Assembly: GCA_010015675.1 (NCBI GenBank)
Contig: ML977002.1
Span: forward strand, 542,884 to 606,883
DNA: 64,000 bases
DNA from: Byssothecium circinans
Lineage: Eukaryota > Ascomycota > Dothideomycetes > Pleosporales > Massarinaceae
Direction: 5' to 3'
Every line of letters starts with the position of its first letter. Within the stretch, counting starts at the first letter, position 1. Positions 36,552-48,302 of the stretch are shown here, one piece after another. A program made the translations under genes and the position numbers. The notes beneath the pieces are model-generated. The model was not told the DNA's origin. It searched no databases and saw only the letters and a list, made by a program, of their open reading frames with translations.

Positions 36552-39500
36552 CTAGCAATTTTGCGCGCTAGTTTTTAGCTAAACATCGTGCCTTTCTACT
36601 AATTAATAGTAAGATTATGCTTTTTAAGCTAATTATAACTAATTAACATGTCTTCTTTACTAAGATTTATAATATTAAGGGAAGTTGTGTCCTTAATTTT
36701 AAGTACGTAAAATAACACTTCTTAGGTTTCTAACCTTAAAAATCCGTTGCCGTAGGACATTAGTCCGTCGTTAGCTAATACTACTTATATTAAACGTTCC
36801 TTATCTTAATAGAGTATATTGTATCTTTTAACTACTTATAGAGAGATAATCATTTATATAGCTCTACTATCTATAAGTACTATAAGCTTGCATCTGTGTA
36901 CGTATACCTTTACCTTTAACTAATAAACTAGTAGATCTAGGTGTCATACGTTATATAAGGTTATTGTAGAAATGCTTCTACTAGCGTGACTTTATCTTTA
37001 GTAACATTCTAGTTTTTTAACCCTTATAGCTTCCTTAGAAACTATCCTAATCCTTGTTTATCAGATAGGTGTGTGTAGTAGCTATCGTCATAATATGCTA
37101 TCTATAATAAGTATTTATACTTTACCTTATTAGCGTTACTAGGGATTAGGGCCTTTGTCCCTATAGGGTCCTAAGGTACTACCGCTAGCTCGTCGCCGTA
37201 GGCTACCCGTTCTTAATACTAATTATCTAGCATTATTTGCTAATATTGCATAGAATTGCCTTGCTTCCTCTAGCAAGCATCTTTTTTAGATTCGCAAAGA
37301 AGAGTAGGGAGTGCATAGCGTCTATAATCCTCGTCTAGGTATTCCTCTAAGGTAAGTAAGTCGTAATCTTGACCTTTTTTATCCTACGCGGCTTTTTCCT
37401 TATAGAGCGTGTGGTACATATAATTAAAAATTGCCTTGTATTATGCCTAGTCTACCTTCTCGTACTTATGGTCCATAGGGTATCCTAGAGGGTGTTAATA
37501 TTAGTAGTTTTTAATTTTATAGTCTAGTGCATTACTATCTATTAGTCCTACTAGCTAGTATCTTATAATATGCTTGCTTAGCTAATACGTCTAGTAGTGC
37601 TAGTCGTAGTACTTATACTATCTATAAAAAAGTAATAGAGATATAGTAGAGATAGTCAAAATAGTAGTAGATTAATAGTAGATTGTGTCGTATGTAGTTT
37701 AGAGTTTAATCAAAGATAGAGCACTTACTTATACCTTTCTTTAGCCTATTCCTACTAGCCTGTATACGGTAGATAGTATAAAGAAAGGCTGCAAGCGTTC
37801 TTACTTTTCTGCAAACGTCTTAGCTTAATATTGTTTCTTTATTTAATAAAGAACCAATAACGCCACAATATTGGCTAGACCTTTGGATCGGTCAATTGAT
37901 CGATTGCTTGATCGATCGATCGATCTAGGATAGTTCCATCCGATCTATAGTCAACTGCCTAGGTGGTAGTAGTCTAGGATAGCCTAGATTACTAACCTAT
38001 AGTATTTAACTACTAGGTAATAAGGAGTATATATAGAAATAAGAGTAGATTAATATAAGTATTAAATATACTCTTATATTCTAACACTATCTAACGCGTT
38101 TGTATTGCTATTGCTAATTGCTAAAGTAATAAGTATAGTAGGCTGCTACTAGATAGTCTCTATCTAGGATTATAATATATAATATCTGCTTAGGTTATTA
38201 TCTTACCTTATCGCATTCGCGCTTATAGTAGAGGCACTAGTCCTTTTAGTAGTAATACTAATTAACCTCTTAGTAAGAATCCTTCTTTAGTACTTCTACC
38301 TTAATGTAATCCCTTATAACGTATAGGCTTTAGAGTTGCATAGCTTTTACTACTACTTTACTAGCCCTTTCACTATATACTAACATAGGTATAGCGCAAG
38401 CTAGTCCTTTGTGCGTGGTGCTAGCACACCTCTAGCATAGTTTTACATTTAATTATTATTAAATTACTTAGTTTAGTACTTTGTTTTTAGCTAGACTTTA
38501 GCTTAGGCGTAATATCTCTAATGCCTAGAATTCTTTAAAGGGCGGGATGAGATCCATGCTACTAATGTCGTTATTAAATTATTTTATTACTTAATTTAGT
38601 TTTAAAGGTAGGCAAGAAGTAGGCTGCTAACGTGGCATTTCTAGTTTATCCTCTTTAGGTCCTATTTCCTTGAACTTAATTATCCTAATTTTGATTGCTC
38701 TAAGCTTGCTAGGCTGGCCTTAGTTCTTTGGTCAGTCTCTACGGAAGTATCCTACTTCGCTGCATTAGAGGTATGCCTTCTTCTTAAAGCGTTTTTAGCG
38801 TTATTCGTAGGTTAGGCCGTCCGGCTATCTTTCTTTACTTTTATTAAACTACTTTTTTTATTAAATTTTGTCTATTATTACTATATTGCTATCTTGGTTG
38901 TAACGTAGTGTCTTAGGTTTTCTATATCTTTTAAAGTTAAAAATAATTATTATATCCTATTGTTTCTTTTATAATGCTCATTCGTAGAGTCTGTTATTAA
39001 TTTAGGTATCTAAGTTAATTATGTCTTATAAGTCGTTTAGCTTATTATAATAGATTATCTTATTTTTAACTATTTCCTTTAATCCGTTGTAGAAGGCTAT
39101 GCGCAATAGCGCATTATCTTAATTAATTTTTAACTGTAGTTGTTTAAACTTTATTATATACTTTGCAACTAACTTTTTGTACTAGATCTGAAATATCTTT
39201 TACTTTGCCTAAGTCTCCTCGTTAAGTTCTTTAAATACCTTTTAAATCTTTTCCTTAAATGCTATCTAGCTTTTAAAGATAGCTTTCATGTCGTCTTTAT
39301 AGTACTTTATTTAATTTATAAAATAGTCGTCTATAAAGGGTTGCATCTAGGTAGCTACTCTATCCTTTAGGTGCATACTAGCTGCGAGGATCTTGTCTTG
39401 TTCCCTTGTTATAGAGTTAAACTAATAGTATAAATCTATGTTAGTAAAGAATAGCTTTAAACTATCTTATCTTTTATTATACTTTTCTAGCGCTGCAATC

Positions 39501-39712
39501 TTTCTATGGGGTATAGTGTCTTTAGCCTAAAGTTAAGCTATTGCTTATATTAACCTATTAATTTGTTTAGCCTATTGCTGTATCTAGTTAGCCTAGTTAG
39601 CTATTACTAATACTAGACTTAAAGCAGGTGTACCAATGCTGCTAGCGGCACGTAAGGTAGCGGGAGCTGCTATTACGTACGTTCAGGTTCTTGAACCTGT
39701 AGATAGTTAAAG
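36552..39712 (-). pseudogene. Gypsy-C gag and protease region
   Basis: Reading on the minus strand from 39712: gag, then a CCHC knuckle at about 38795-38750 homologous to that of Gypsy-A, then a gag C-terminal segment with the D-D-X-Y-X-T-H-L-X-D-K motif (about 37100-37054) also seen in Gypsy-D. The protease active site reads Leu-Ile-Asp-Ser-Arg, with the Asp at 36871-36869 (Gly changed to Arg), and the protease end joins Gypsy-A homology at about 36660. The interval from about 36662 to 38155, apart from the solo LTR, is absent from Gypsy-A. All frames carry RIP-type stops. Confidence 0.8.
37623..38086 (-). repeat. Solo LTR of another LTR family inside Gypsy-C (464 bp)
   Basis: Perfect 5-bp direct repeats CTATC at 37618-37622 and 38087-38091 flank a segment that on the minus strand starts TGTTAGAATATAAG and ends in TATA (mutated TG/CA end). 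It holds a TATA-like CTATATATAC and a run of GATC palindromes at 37886-37925. No internal region of this family is present, so it is a solo LTR left by LTR-LTR recombination. Family unknown. Confidence 0.75.
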
Positions 39713-40172
39713 TATTACTAAAGGGTATACTTGCTAGATCTTAATCTATGTTAAGGGAGGTTAGTAGGTATAAGGTGTATATGTTAAGTAGTAGGCTTTA
39801 GTAGTTTAAGAATTAAACGTGCGAAGCAACTAATTTTATAATAAACTATAGAATAACTAAGTATTAATCTAGGTAAAAGATAAACTAAAGAGAGTTAACT
39901 ACAAAGAATTAAAATTAGAAAGATAAAGGAAATCTGTCTAGTCTTTATACCGCTTACTTTGTTCCTTTAATGTGTCTTACTCTATATGCTCTATTAGAGC
40001 ACATAAAGCACTGCTACTTTCTTCGCTAAAAAGAAGCACTCTATGCTCCGTCTGCTAAGAGGGAGTAAGGTCACGTGATTGCTGAGCCTGCCTTACCCCG
40101 TGCCTTATCGTTTAATACTCTCCCTAAGCGTATCGTTCCTGTATAGCTACACGCAACTATTGTCTTATAACA
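39713..40172 (-). repeat. Gypsy-C 5' LTR (460 bp)
   Basis: On the minus strand it begins TGTTATAAGACAATAG at 40172 and ends GTAATA at 39713. Its U5 side (39713 to about 39971) is homologous to Gypsy-A. Its U3 (about 39972-40172) is not. Confidence 0.93.
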
Positions 40173-40177
40173 TTAAT

Positions 40178-42669
40178 CTTACTTTTACTTCCTTACTCTA
40201 CTCTAAGTATAGGTTCTTATAAATATATTACCTAACTAATTCTTAGCTTTTATAGTTTCCTTCTTCTTCTTTATATCTTAAAGGAGCTTTAATATAGCTT
40301 TAATAATAGAGTCTTATAATAATAGTAAGGCTATTATTAAACTATAGACTTCCTACTATAAAGAAGTAGAGAGAATTAAATTTAAACTAGGTATATTAAG
40401 AAGCTAGACTAACTTATTATTAGAAGGAGAAGTAGTAGAACTAGCTTTAAAAGCCTTTTTTTTTTAGTTATAATACTAATTTAATATTACCTTAGACTAT
40501 TTAAGAACTAGGTATAAGAGATAAAGATAGCTAGCATTACTATAATCCTAATTAGGCTTCTTTAAATATATAGCTTTATTTTATCTCTTTATCCTTTAGT
40601 ACTATTAATAGGAACTATCTAATTACTAGTTAATCTAAAGACTCTAGCTATTTATCTTCTCTTAAAATTTTAATTAATTATAGGTCCTTTACTTTAGCTT
40701 TAGATAGAGGTTTAGTAATATAGCCTCTAGTAACTTTTTTAATATTCCTTTAGTTTCTACTATAGGTTTTAATGCTATATGCTTTATCTATAATAGTTAA
40801 AATATTACTATCTTATATATAGTCTTTTTAAAGAGAGTTATAGAACTATTCTACTTTTATAATTACCTTTTATTCTAGTTCTAAGTTCTCTACTAATCTT
40901 TTATTATAACTAAAGTTAATATTGCCTAATTAAGTATTATTAACTACCTTCTTTCTATCTAAGCCCTTAATATTAGAGAAGTTTAAGTTTAAATCTTAAT
41001 TAGTAATATTAAAGTACTAAGTAATTTCCTTTACTATAAACTTCTATAGGTTATTACCTTAAGATTAAAGGAAGTATCCTTAGAAGGTTTCTAAGTTTAT
41101 ATAGTATAGGCTATAATACTAGTTAGAGTAGCCTATTTTAGGGTTCTTATACTTATAGTACTAGCTATTCTTAAGTAACTTTTTTCTATAGATATAATCC
41201 TTAATTTTATGTTTAACTAACTTATATATATATTAGCTATGCTTCTAAACTTTTTAATCTCTAATCTACTAAATATTAGCCCTTAGGTTAACTATAGGTA
41301 GATAGGAACTTAAGAAAGACCTATTATTCTTATCTAAATAAAGTATTAAGCTAACTAGCTTAGCGTACGTATATTAGTAATTCCTAGGCTTAGTTAATAT
41401 TATATTAGTAGTAAGGTAACCTATTTTCTATTTATTAAACTCTTAGATATTTAATAAAAAGCTTTTTATACTATTAATAAGGTCTTAGACATATAGCTCT
41501 AGTTTAGGCTTACTTTATTATTACTAACTAGTTATAACTATTAGTATATTAGAAAGCTAATATTTTAAAGGTATAGGGAGAGGAATTATAGGACGTAATA
41601 GCTATTTAGCTTCCTTTTAGGCTAGAAAGTTAGTACTCTAAGTAGTAGATAGTACTAAGATGTATATAGCCTCCTATTATTTATAGATCTCTTAAAGAAA
41701 CTTATATATCTCTTTTATATTATACGTCTAAATATTACCTCTAACTAGCTAATATTCCTTTAGTATACTAAATATAATTAACCCTTAATCCTCTTATAAG
41801 AAACTTTTAAAAAAAAAGCTATCTAACTTTTATTTTACTAATCTAGTATTAGTTAATTATACCCTAGATAAAGTTAGTAAACTAATAGTAGTATTTATTT
41901 AATAAGAAAGGATTATAGTATATAGTAGTAAGCTAGGATTTAAGAAAGGCTTAAGTAGTTTTCTATTACTTAAGATTAGACTAAGAGTATTCTTTCAGTA
42001 AATCCTTCTTAAAAGTCTTATATAAGACTAATAAGAGTTTAAAAGATAGTATTTAATAGATATACTAGCATTAAGCAAGCTTATAGAAGTATAGAATTAA
42101 TTACTTTTTTACTTTATTATTCTAACTAGCTTTATATACTCTAAACTTATAGTCTTTAATAAACTAACTAATATTCTTACTATTAAACTAAGGGGTATTT
42201 AAGTTACTTAGTAGCACAGGAAACTAAATAGTAGACTTAAAGTATAGGAAACCCTATAGTAGCTCTTTAATTACTTCTTAAGCTTATTTTTTTTTCTCTT
42301 CTTTCTTTACCCTTTTAGGAGTCTAAGGATAGATTAAGTAATAGTAGCTTTCTTAATTTTTTTACTTAGCTTATTATTAGAATTACTTTTACTATCCTTA
42401 GGATAAAGATCCCTTATTTTTTACTTCTTTTATAATTCTACCTATAAAGTAGTAATCTACTACTTAAGCTTAGCTTAAGATTTTTTATCTTTTACTTTTA
42501 TACTCCCTCTTAAAGAACCCTTAGGCTTATTATAAACTATAGTAATTATTAGAGGTAGGCTAAAGTTAACTTAGGCTTTTCCTTTCTAATTATTAATAGG
42601 TGTTAGCTAATAAGAAGGTATAGTTTCTAGTGTTATAATATCTTTAAAGCTTAATATTATATTAGTATA
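40178..42669 (-). pseudogene. Long unrecognised coding-like relic (minus strand), possibly Gypsy-B gag
   Basis: A minus-strand reading of about 2.5 kb is coherent in composition (Lys/Gln/Leu-rich, with a coiled-coil-like stretch at about 42480-42400). It is broken mainly by TAA/TAG at Gln-type positions. It is contiguous with 25056-25473 and lies upstream of Gypsy-B RT in the right orientation, so it may be the gag side of Gypsy-B. I found no diagnostic motif, and 2.9 kb is long for gag. A different transposon family is also possible. Confidence 0.4.
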
Positions 42670-42671
42670 TA

Positions 42672-44522
42672 ACGTATTCTACTACCAAACCGCTTAAACT
42701 ACTGAACTGTTTAAAATTCCTTAGCAATACTAACTTACTTAACTTCATCGTTATTATCGTCTGCATCGCTATCTAAAAAAATATACTAAGTACTAGCATC
42801 TAACTTAGAAGAACCCCTTTTATCTACTTGATACGTTTTCGTGTTATGCCTAGCCTTACCGTAGTTGCCGTAGTAGCGAACACCTAGTTATCGCACTTTG
42901 TATTTACCCTTTACTCTTGCCCTCTTATAGTTCTAAATAGTTCTTAATAGTTTAGAACTATTCTAGCCTACAATAGGACTATACTCTATAATGCTACCCT
43001 TTTAAATATACTTGCGCTTGCGTGTTTTACGCTTAGTTATTACCTTAAGTTACTTTTTAAGCTCTTTAATATGCAACTTTATAAGCGCAGTACTATGCAG
43101 CACTAACTTAGCGTCTTTAACAAGCTGCAAAAGCTTACCTTGCGCCATTTGTGGTGATTAAGTAATAGAATTACGTATAAACTTTAACTATAAGCTAAAT
43201 TCGCGTACATTACTTAGTATTCTTAATTGCTATGGCGTCTCTAGTAGTAGGGGTCTTAGTAGGGTACGTATACGTACATTAAAGCAATTAAGCACTACCT
43301 GCGCGTTTAGAGGGACTAGCCTTAATGCTTTAAAGGCCTTTTAATAGTTCTAAACTATAAATACGCTTTTAAACGCGTTTCTAAAGGCTAGTAGAAACGC
43401 TTCCTTATTAACGTAAAAAACGCGTTAGCGTACTAAGTCTTAAATAATCTTAGAGTACCTACATTTAAGCAGTAAGAATAACACTATATCAAGTGGCTAG
43501 AGGATGTGTAATAAGTGCGCTAGCATATAAAGCGTAAGGATCTTATTATCTTAATAATAATCTTTAAAATATTAATTTAGGTAGCTTTTATAGCTATCTA
43601 AAATTAGCAACTAATAGACGCCTACTACGGTATCTTTTGTATATGCATTAAAGTGCTTTAACTATACAAGGCTAAGCTTATTAGTCGTCTATCTATTCTT
43701 TAAGATAGAGAGCTTTTAATTGCGTAGTATATTAGCTTCCTAATACTATGAAGAGATATAGATACGTCCTTTATAAATAATAAATAATAGGGTATATTTA
43801 CTATTTAAACGTATACTTTAGATGTTTATTACCTATTCTTTATCGCCTAGCTAAACAATAGTAGGCCTTGCTCGCCTCTTTAAGCTAGTAACTACTTTTA
43901 TAGAACTAATAATACCTATCTAAAAGCTAGTCTTATTAAAGTTATAGATATTATTATCGTGTATACCGTACTTAATTTTAGTATTCTTTATAAGCTTAAA
44001 CTACGCACTAATTACTTTAAGATCTTTCTATAACATTTTTTAATAGTTCTTTAAATAGTTCTAGGCTGTCTTTAATAGTTCTAAATAGTTTACAAATTGT
44101 ACTAACTAGTTAATGCCTACTTTGTTACTACCCCGCTCGCGTAGTAGTTTATTCGCCATATCCAATACTTCGCCTAACGTAGGCGCAAATCCTCGCGAAT
44201 TAAGGTTAAAGATGTATTAGACGATCGTCTCCTCTTTAGTTAAAGATAGTTTTAAACTATTTAAAACTATTTCTAGTTAAAAAAGTACTCCTCTAGCTCG
44301 TTTAGATAGGACGCGATGTTTGACATTAAAGGCCTTAGTAGCGCGTCGGTAGCTGTTAAATTAGCCTCTATTGTATGCGGCAAGGGTAAGCTGTAGCCTG
44401 CCTTCGTGTTGGTCTTGTTCTGATTGGTATAGTTAAGGTATTTTCGCGTTGAAGATAGTAATGGTGTTGCCAAGGAATTTTAGGCAGTTTAGTAGTTTAG
44501 GCGGTTTAGTAGTAGAATACGT
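42672..44522 (-). mobile_element. pogo-3: Fot1/pogo-type DNA transposon (1,851 bp)
   Basis: The ends ACGTATTCTACTACC and GTAGTAGAATACGT form TIRs with two tandem boxes and lie between TA dinucleotides (42670-42671 and 44523-44524). The minus-strand transposase relic reads, in order, the N-terminal segment, a NFNKTSFQIG box at about 43950-43920 (NFDETGFQMG in the family, carrying the first catalytic Asp), and a PLKR-type box nearer the C-terminus. This is the DDE layout of Fot1/pogo. It is the least RIP-damaged of the four copies. Confidence 0.9.
44273..44473 (-). pseudogene. N-terminal fragment of the pogo-3 transposase
   Basis: A 66-codon open stretch begins just inside the right TIR of pogo-3. 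It reads LATPLLSSTRKYLNY at the start and stops at a TAA, after which transposase homology continues in other broken frames. It is the remaining open part of the transposase N-terminus and not an independent gene. The first codon is TTG, so the natural start is not defined. Confidence 0.6.
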
Positions 44523-44524
44523 TA

Positions 44525-45372
44525 TATATCCTCTAGCTACTTAATATAGTATACTTCTTACTACTTAAGCGTAAGTACTCTAAGATTATTTAGGGCTTAG
44601 TATAAAAGCGCGTTTTTTATATTAATAAAAAAGTATTCTTACTAGCCTTTAAAGATACGTTTTTAAGTATATTTATAGTTTAGAACTATTAAAAGGCCTT
44701 TAAAGTAATAGGGCTAGTCTCTTTAAATATATAGATAGTACTTAATTACTTTAATATATATATATATATACCTTACTAGGACCCCTACTACTAGAGATAC
44801 TATAGCTATTAAGGACTCTAAGTAATATACGTAAATTTAGCTTATAGTTAAAGCTTATATATAATTCTACTACTTAGTTACTATAAATAGCACATAGTAG
44901 GCGTTTATAGCTTATTAAAAGTACTAAGTTAGTACTATAAGGTAGCGTACTTATAAAGGCGCGTATTAAAGAGCTTAAAAAGTAACTTATAGTAGTAACT
45001 AAGTAAAAAACACGTAAGTATAAGTATATTTAGAAGAGTAGTACTATAGAATATAATCCTATAGTAGACTAAAATAGTTCTAAACTATTAAGAATAGTTT
45101 AGAACTATAAAAGGGCAAGGATAGAAAGTAAAGGTAAGGTATAATAACTATAATAACTAGGTATTTAGTGCTATAGTAACTATAGTAAGACTAGGTATAA
45201 TATAAAAATTTATTAAGCTAATAAAGAGGGTTCTTCTAAGTTAGAAGCTAGTACTTAGTATATATTTTTAGATAGTAATATATATAATAATAATAATATA
45301 GTTAAGTAAGTTAGTATTACTAAGGAATTCTAGGCTATTTAGTAGTTTAGGCTATTTAGTAATAGAATACAT
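44525..45372 (+). mobile_element. pogo-4: truncated Fot1/pogo element (848 bp)
   Basis: Homologous to the right part of pogo-1 to -3 in inverted orientation. The right TIR ends AATAGAATACAT followed by TA. The left side is cut inside the transposase region, exactly where pogo-3 ends. Strongly RIP-mutated (CTATTTAGTAGTTTAGGCTATTTAG for the tandem boxes). Confidence 0.82.
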
Positions 45373-45374
45373 TA

Positions 45375-45906
45375 TCCTCATTATAATAATAACTTGTTAG
45401 TTTAGATAAGCTATAAGTTTCTTAGTTAAGTAAATAAGAAGCAAAGTTTACTTATTCTTACTTTAAGGGGCCCTTAAAATTTAGATGCTATAACCTATAT
45501 ATAGTAAGGGCTATAGACCTACCTCCTAGCAACTAAGGGGAATTATAGAGCTAATATAGCAATATATCTAAAATATGCCTTATTAAGTATTTACCTACCT
45601 ACCTCTAGTACTAATAGCTATATTATAGATCTTTTTATTCTTTTAGCCTAATAATTTTATTATAATACCTCTAATAAAGCTAATATAGATTAGACCCTCT
45701 ACTAAAGGAGGAGCTCGTAAGAGGAGAGACTATTAAATATAAAGGGGGATATATAGTGTCTAGGTGCTAAAGGCTAGGGAGTAATTTACTCTACGCTGTA
45801 AGGTATTATAGATAAGCGCTGCTGTTAGTATAGAATAAGTTTTCATAGTTTTTCTTAGCTAGTAGGCTCCTCTTAGCTTAAGACTAAGAAGTAAAATAAG
45901 GAGCCT
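45375..45906. other. AT-rich edge of the transposon block
   Basis: AT-rich sequence with RIP-like composition and no recognisable element end or gene. The change to balanced composition occurs at about 45,900. Confidence 0.6.
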
Positions 45907-47021
45907 AGGTGAACGCTACTGCAGTAGCTCTAGATCGCTGGTCAAACACCCCAAAGGGGTGCTCAGAAGGCGTTAAAATTGAAATTCTCTCACTCACTTC
46001 AAGGAGCGATCCCGATCCACATGCGCTTGAGCACTATTTGGAGACTCTTTGCTCTGATCTCCAGAAGAAAATCTAGAATAGGTACTATGCTGTTCTCTTT
46101 GCCCTAGATGGACTTCTCGTCGCACTTGGAGGGAAGAGTCTTGTGCAGTTGCATTCGACACAGTGTTTTCAACCACATGGACTGATGTGTGGGGATTTCA
46201 TACCAAAAGTTGGATGCTAGGATAATTGGATTAGACAGGCCATAAGGGCCGATCCCATGGAAGAACCAAACTTAAGGGACCTTTATGGGTAGTCCGACTC
46301 ATGACTGGTGATGTGATAGTGCTGTCGGTAATTTAGCTGGCGTTTACGCGCTAGGCAATCGCTCCTATCAGAGTCCACCGCGTGTTAGAGGGAAGTCCCA
46401 CGTGATGGAATAGCTGGAATGTACCTGGGTAGTAACTGTCGTCATGTGGCTAATTCAGGCGTTGAAAGCGGAGCCTTTGCACTGAGGACGATGTGCACAT
46501 TGAGCCCTTGAGCCCGAACGCGTCCATGAATTTTGGGATGAATATGAAAGAGATACAGAAAGCCGTCAAAGTGATCATGTGTTGTGCGTCCCTCCCGTGG
46601 CGCATAGCTGAGCTCGGAAGGCGTACAGCTGAGCTCGGAAGGCACACAGCCGCAGACTCGGCGGCGCTTAACCGCATTGAACCAGCTGGCGTCATCCAAA
46701 AGCTCAAACTGAGTTGCGGCGCAACAGGTTTAAGACTCAGCCTCTCATACAAAATGAGATGCTACTGACTTCTGATCGTGGACTAGCAACTCCTTCTGTA
46801 TCTGAATATAATGGCTTGTAGTTTCCTGAGGATCCAGACCATTCAATGTTCATTCCAAGGTTGTTTCAGCCCGGTTTTCACGTGTTAATTTCTTTATCGT
46901 ATTTTTGGAGGGGCCTATAATTACATATTCTCTCTGTTTATTTGGTCAAGACGACGCCCGAGTCCTACCAAACTTTTGAATCGAGAACCTCCTACAAATT
47001 GAGTAAATTCCTGTATACACA
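45907..47021. other. Intergenic, balanced composition, no gene recognised
   Basis: Short open frames occur on both strands (up to 100 codons at 46450-46752), but they overlap each other and match no family I know. A 15-bp perfect palindrome CACCCCAAAGGGGTG lies at 45947-45961. A 17-bp direct repeat AGCTGAGCTCGGAAGGC occurs at 46606-46622 and 46627-46643. The last few hundred bases probably hold the promoter and 5' UTR of the gene at 47022. Confidence 0.6.
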
Positions 47022-48302
47022 ATGGGAATGGGAGGCTCAGAAGGCAGCGCAGTCGACCCAGCGGCTCGCGACAAATACCTCCTCCGCGTCACAGCAGGAC
47101 CTTCATACGACCCTTCAACGCACCAGGAGGTTGCCGTCAATGGAGAAGAGCCAACTCTTATCGAAAACGACATCATGACCTGCTATCTCAAAGTAAAGAT
47201 ACGCGACTACCATGGCCTGCCGCGAGGATCGCCAGTCTCATCAGATTACTTTTCCCATCCGCTCCACACATCTGACCGCTATTCGATCGGATTTTCTTTC
47301 ATCCCAAAGAAGAACATCAAGGGGAGCGATTTGCTCACTGGTTTCGACTTTGACCATTCGATAAGAGACAGATTACCGCCGGGGTTCCGGTATGCGATGA
47401 AGATTGTTACCACGATTGTGGATCCCGGAATCTTTTCGGACCCCTATTCCGATAAGCCGTATCTCTATGGACCTGGACTGAGTTCATTTTTCGCATTCCG
47501 GATTGGCGAGCACACGTCAGAAGTACCAGCAGAAGAGCAGTTGATGACGCACGATTCAGACATGAAGGGTGTCATCGAAGAAGGCGCTCACGGAAGCGGC
47601 CAGCGTATCCGCGCAGACCAGAAAATCCCCGCCAAGGCGTCAAAGAGGAGGAAGAACTTTTTGGATCAGAAGAACATGGATGACTTTGTTTTTGAAGCTG
47701 GGCGAATGTACCAGGCCGACTTCTTCAATCCGTATCTCGACTTTGCGAACTTTGCGTTGAGGATACCGGGGTTTTCGATCTCGGTGGTGCGATATATCGA
47801 CGATAAAACGCATGCGCTGCGTTTTGTGGTGAAGGACAAGAGTACGAACGAAGTCCTGTTTGTAGTCATTTTCAACCTGCTGTTCGGACAGCAGCTGGCA
47901 GAGACGTTGGATGGGGAGAAGGCCGAGGACACGAAACGAGTACCAGCCGATGGCGAAGATGAGAATACGCTGGAACGCCCGGACACCTCATCCTCATACG
48001 AAACGCCTCGGTCATCGGGGTCTCGTTCGTCGTCAGTACCACAGTCAGATGTGGAAGACGCAGATCGGGAGTCGAGGCAGGACAAACAAACTGCTGCAAC
48101 TACGCTAGTGAGCTCCATCTATTCCGGATTTGCTTCGTTAGGGTTCGGTAGGGCTTCTAGCAGCTCGGGGTCTGATGCGACGAGCAAGAGCGCCTCTCCG
48201 ACAAGGACGGAGGATAACAAATCGCTTGAAAAGAAAGTGGAGGAGTTGGACGAAGTTGCGGTGGAATCATATTTGCAAAGCAAGAACAGTAATATTGCAT
48301 GA
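47022..48302 (+). CDS. UPF0590/DUF1769 family protein
   Basis: A single uninterrupted exon of 426 codons, with a fair start context (ACACAATGG). The protein matches the fungal UPF0590/DUF1769 family, of unknown function. The N-terminal half has the family pattern of a LLRVTAGPSYD entry, a conserved SDYFSHPLHTSDRYSIGFSF stretch (about residues 75-95), FDFDHSIRD.LPPGF (about 109-123), and an aromatic IVDPG.F.DPYSDKPYLYGP segment. A Lys/Arg-rich loop (about 205-215) precedes the MDDFVFEAGRMYQADFFNPY block and a beta-rich region to about residue 292. The last about 130 residues are Ser/Glu-rich and probably disordered. No signal peptide or membrane segment. It is the first intact host gene next to the transposon block. 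Confidence 0.9.
   Translation: MGMGGSEGSAVDPAARDKYLLRVTAGPSYDPSTHQEVAVNGEEPTLIENDIMTCYLKVKIRDYHGLPRGSPVSSDYFSHPLHTSDRYSIGFSFIPKKNIKGSDLLTGFDFDHSIRDRLPPGFRYAMKIVTTIVDPGIFSDPYSDKPYLYGPGLSSFFAFRIGEHTSEVPAEEQLMTHDSDMKGVIEEGAHGSGQRIRADQKIPAKASKRRKNFLDQKNMDDFVFEAGRMYQADFFNPYLDFANFALRIPGFSISVVRYIDDKTHALRFVVKDKSTNEVLFVVIFNLLFGQQLAETLDGEKAEDTKRVPADGEDENTLERPDTSSSYETPRSSGSRSSSVPQSDVEDADRESRQDKQTAATTLVSSIYSGFASLGFGRASSSSGSDATSKSASPTRTEDNKSLEKKVEELDEVAVESYLQSKNSNIA

Larger units (their letters stand above)
25474..40172 (-). mobile_element. Gypsy-C: chromovirus-type LTR retrotransposon with nested insertions
   Basis: The LTRs are 460 bp each (25474-25933 and 39713-40172) in minus orientation: TGTTATAAGAC.. 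to ..GTAATA. The target duplication TTAAT lies at 25469-25473 and 40173-40177. Two later insertions lie inside, Gypsy-D (29804-36546) and a solo LTR (37623-38086). Without them the element is about 7.5 kb. The internal region, the U5 side of the LTR, the CCHC knuckle and the chromodomain are homologous to Gypsy-A. Confidence 0.95.

Noticed and set aside
37886..37944. GATC repeats considered as a CRISPR-like array or replication origin
   Set aside because: No regular spacers, eukaryotic context, and the repeats lie inside a solo LTR.
40178..42669. Possible Starship captain (tyrosine recombinase, DUF3435)
   Set aside because: No catalytic R-H-R-Y pattern or DUF3435-like blocks seen; the orientation fits a Gypsy-B continuation better.
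46442..46768. Overlapping ORFs of 85-100 codons on both strands
   Set aside because: Mutually overlapping, no start context, intron or family evidence; compatible with chance in GC-balanced DNA.
47666..48118. 150-codon minus-strand ORF
   Set aside because: Antisense shadow of the UPF0590/DUF1769 gene.
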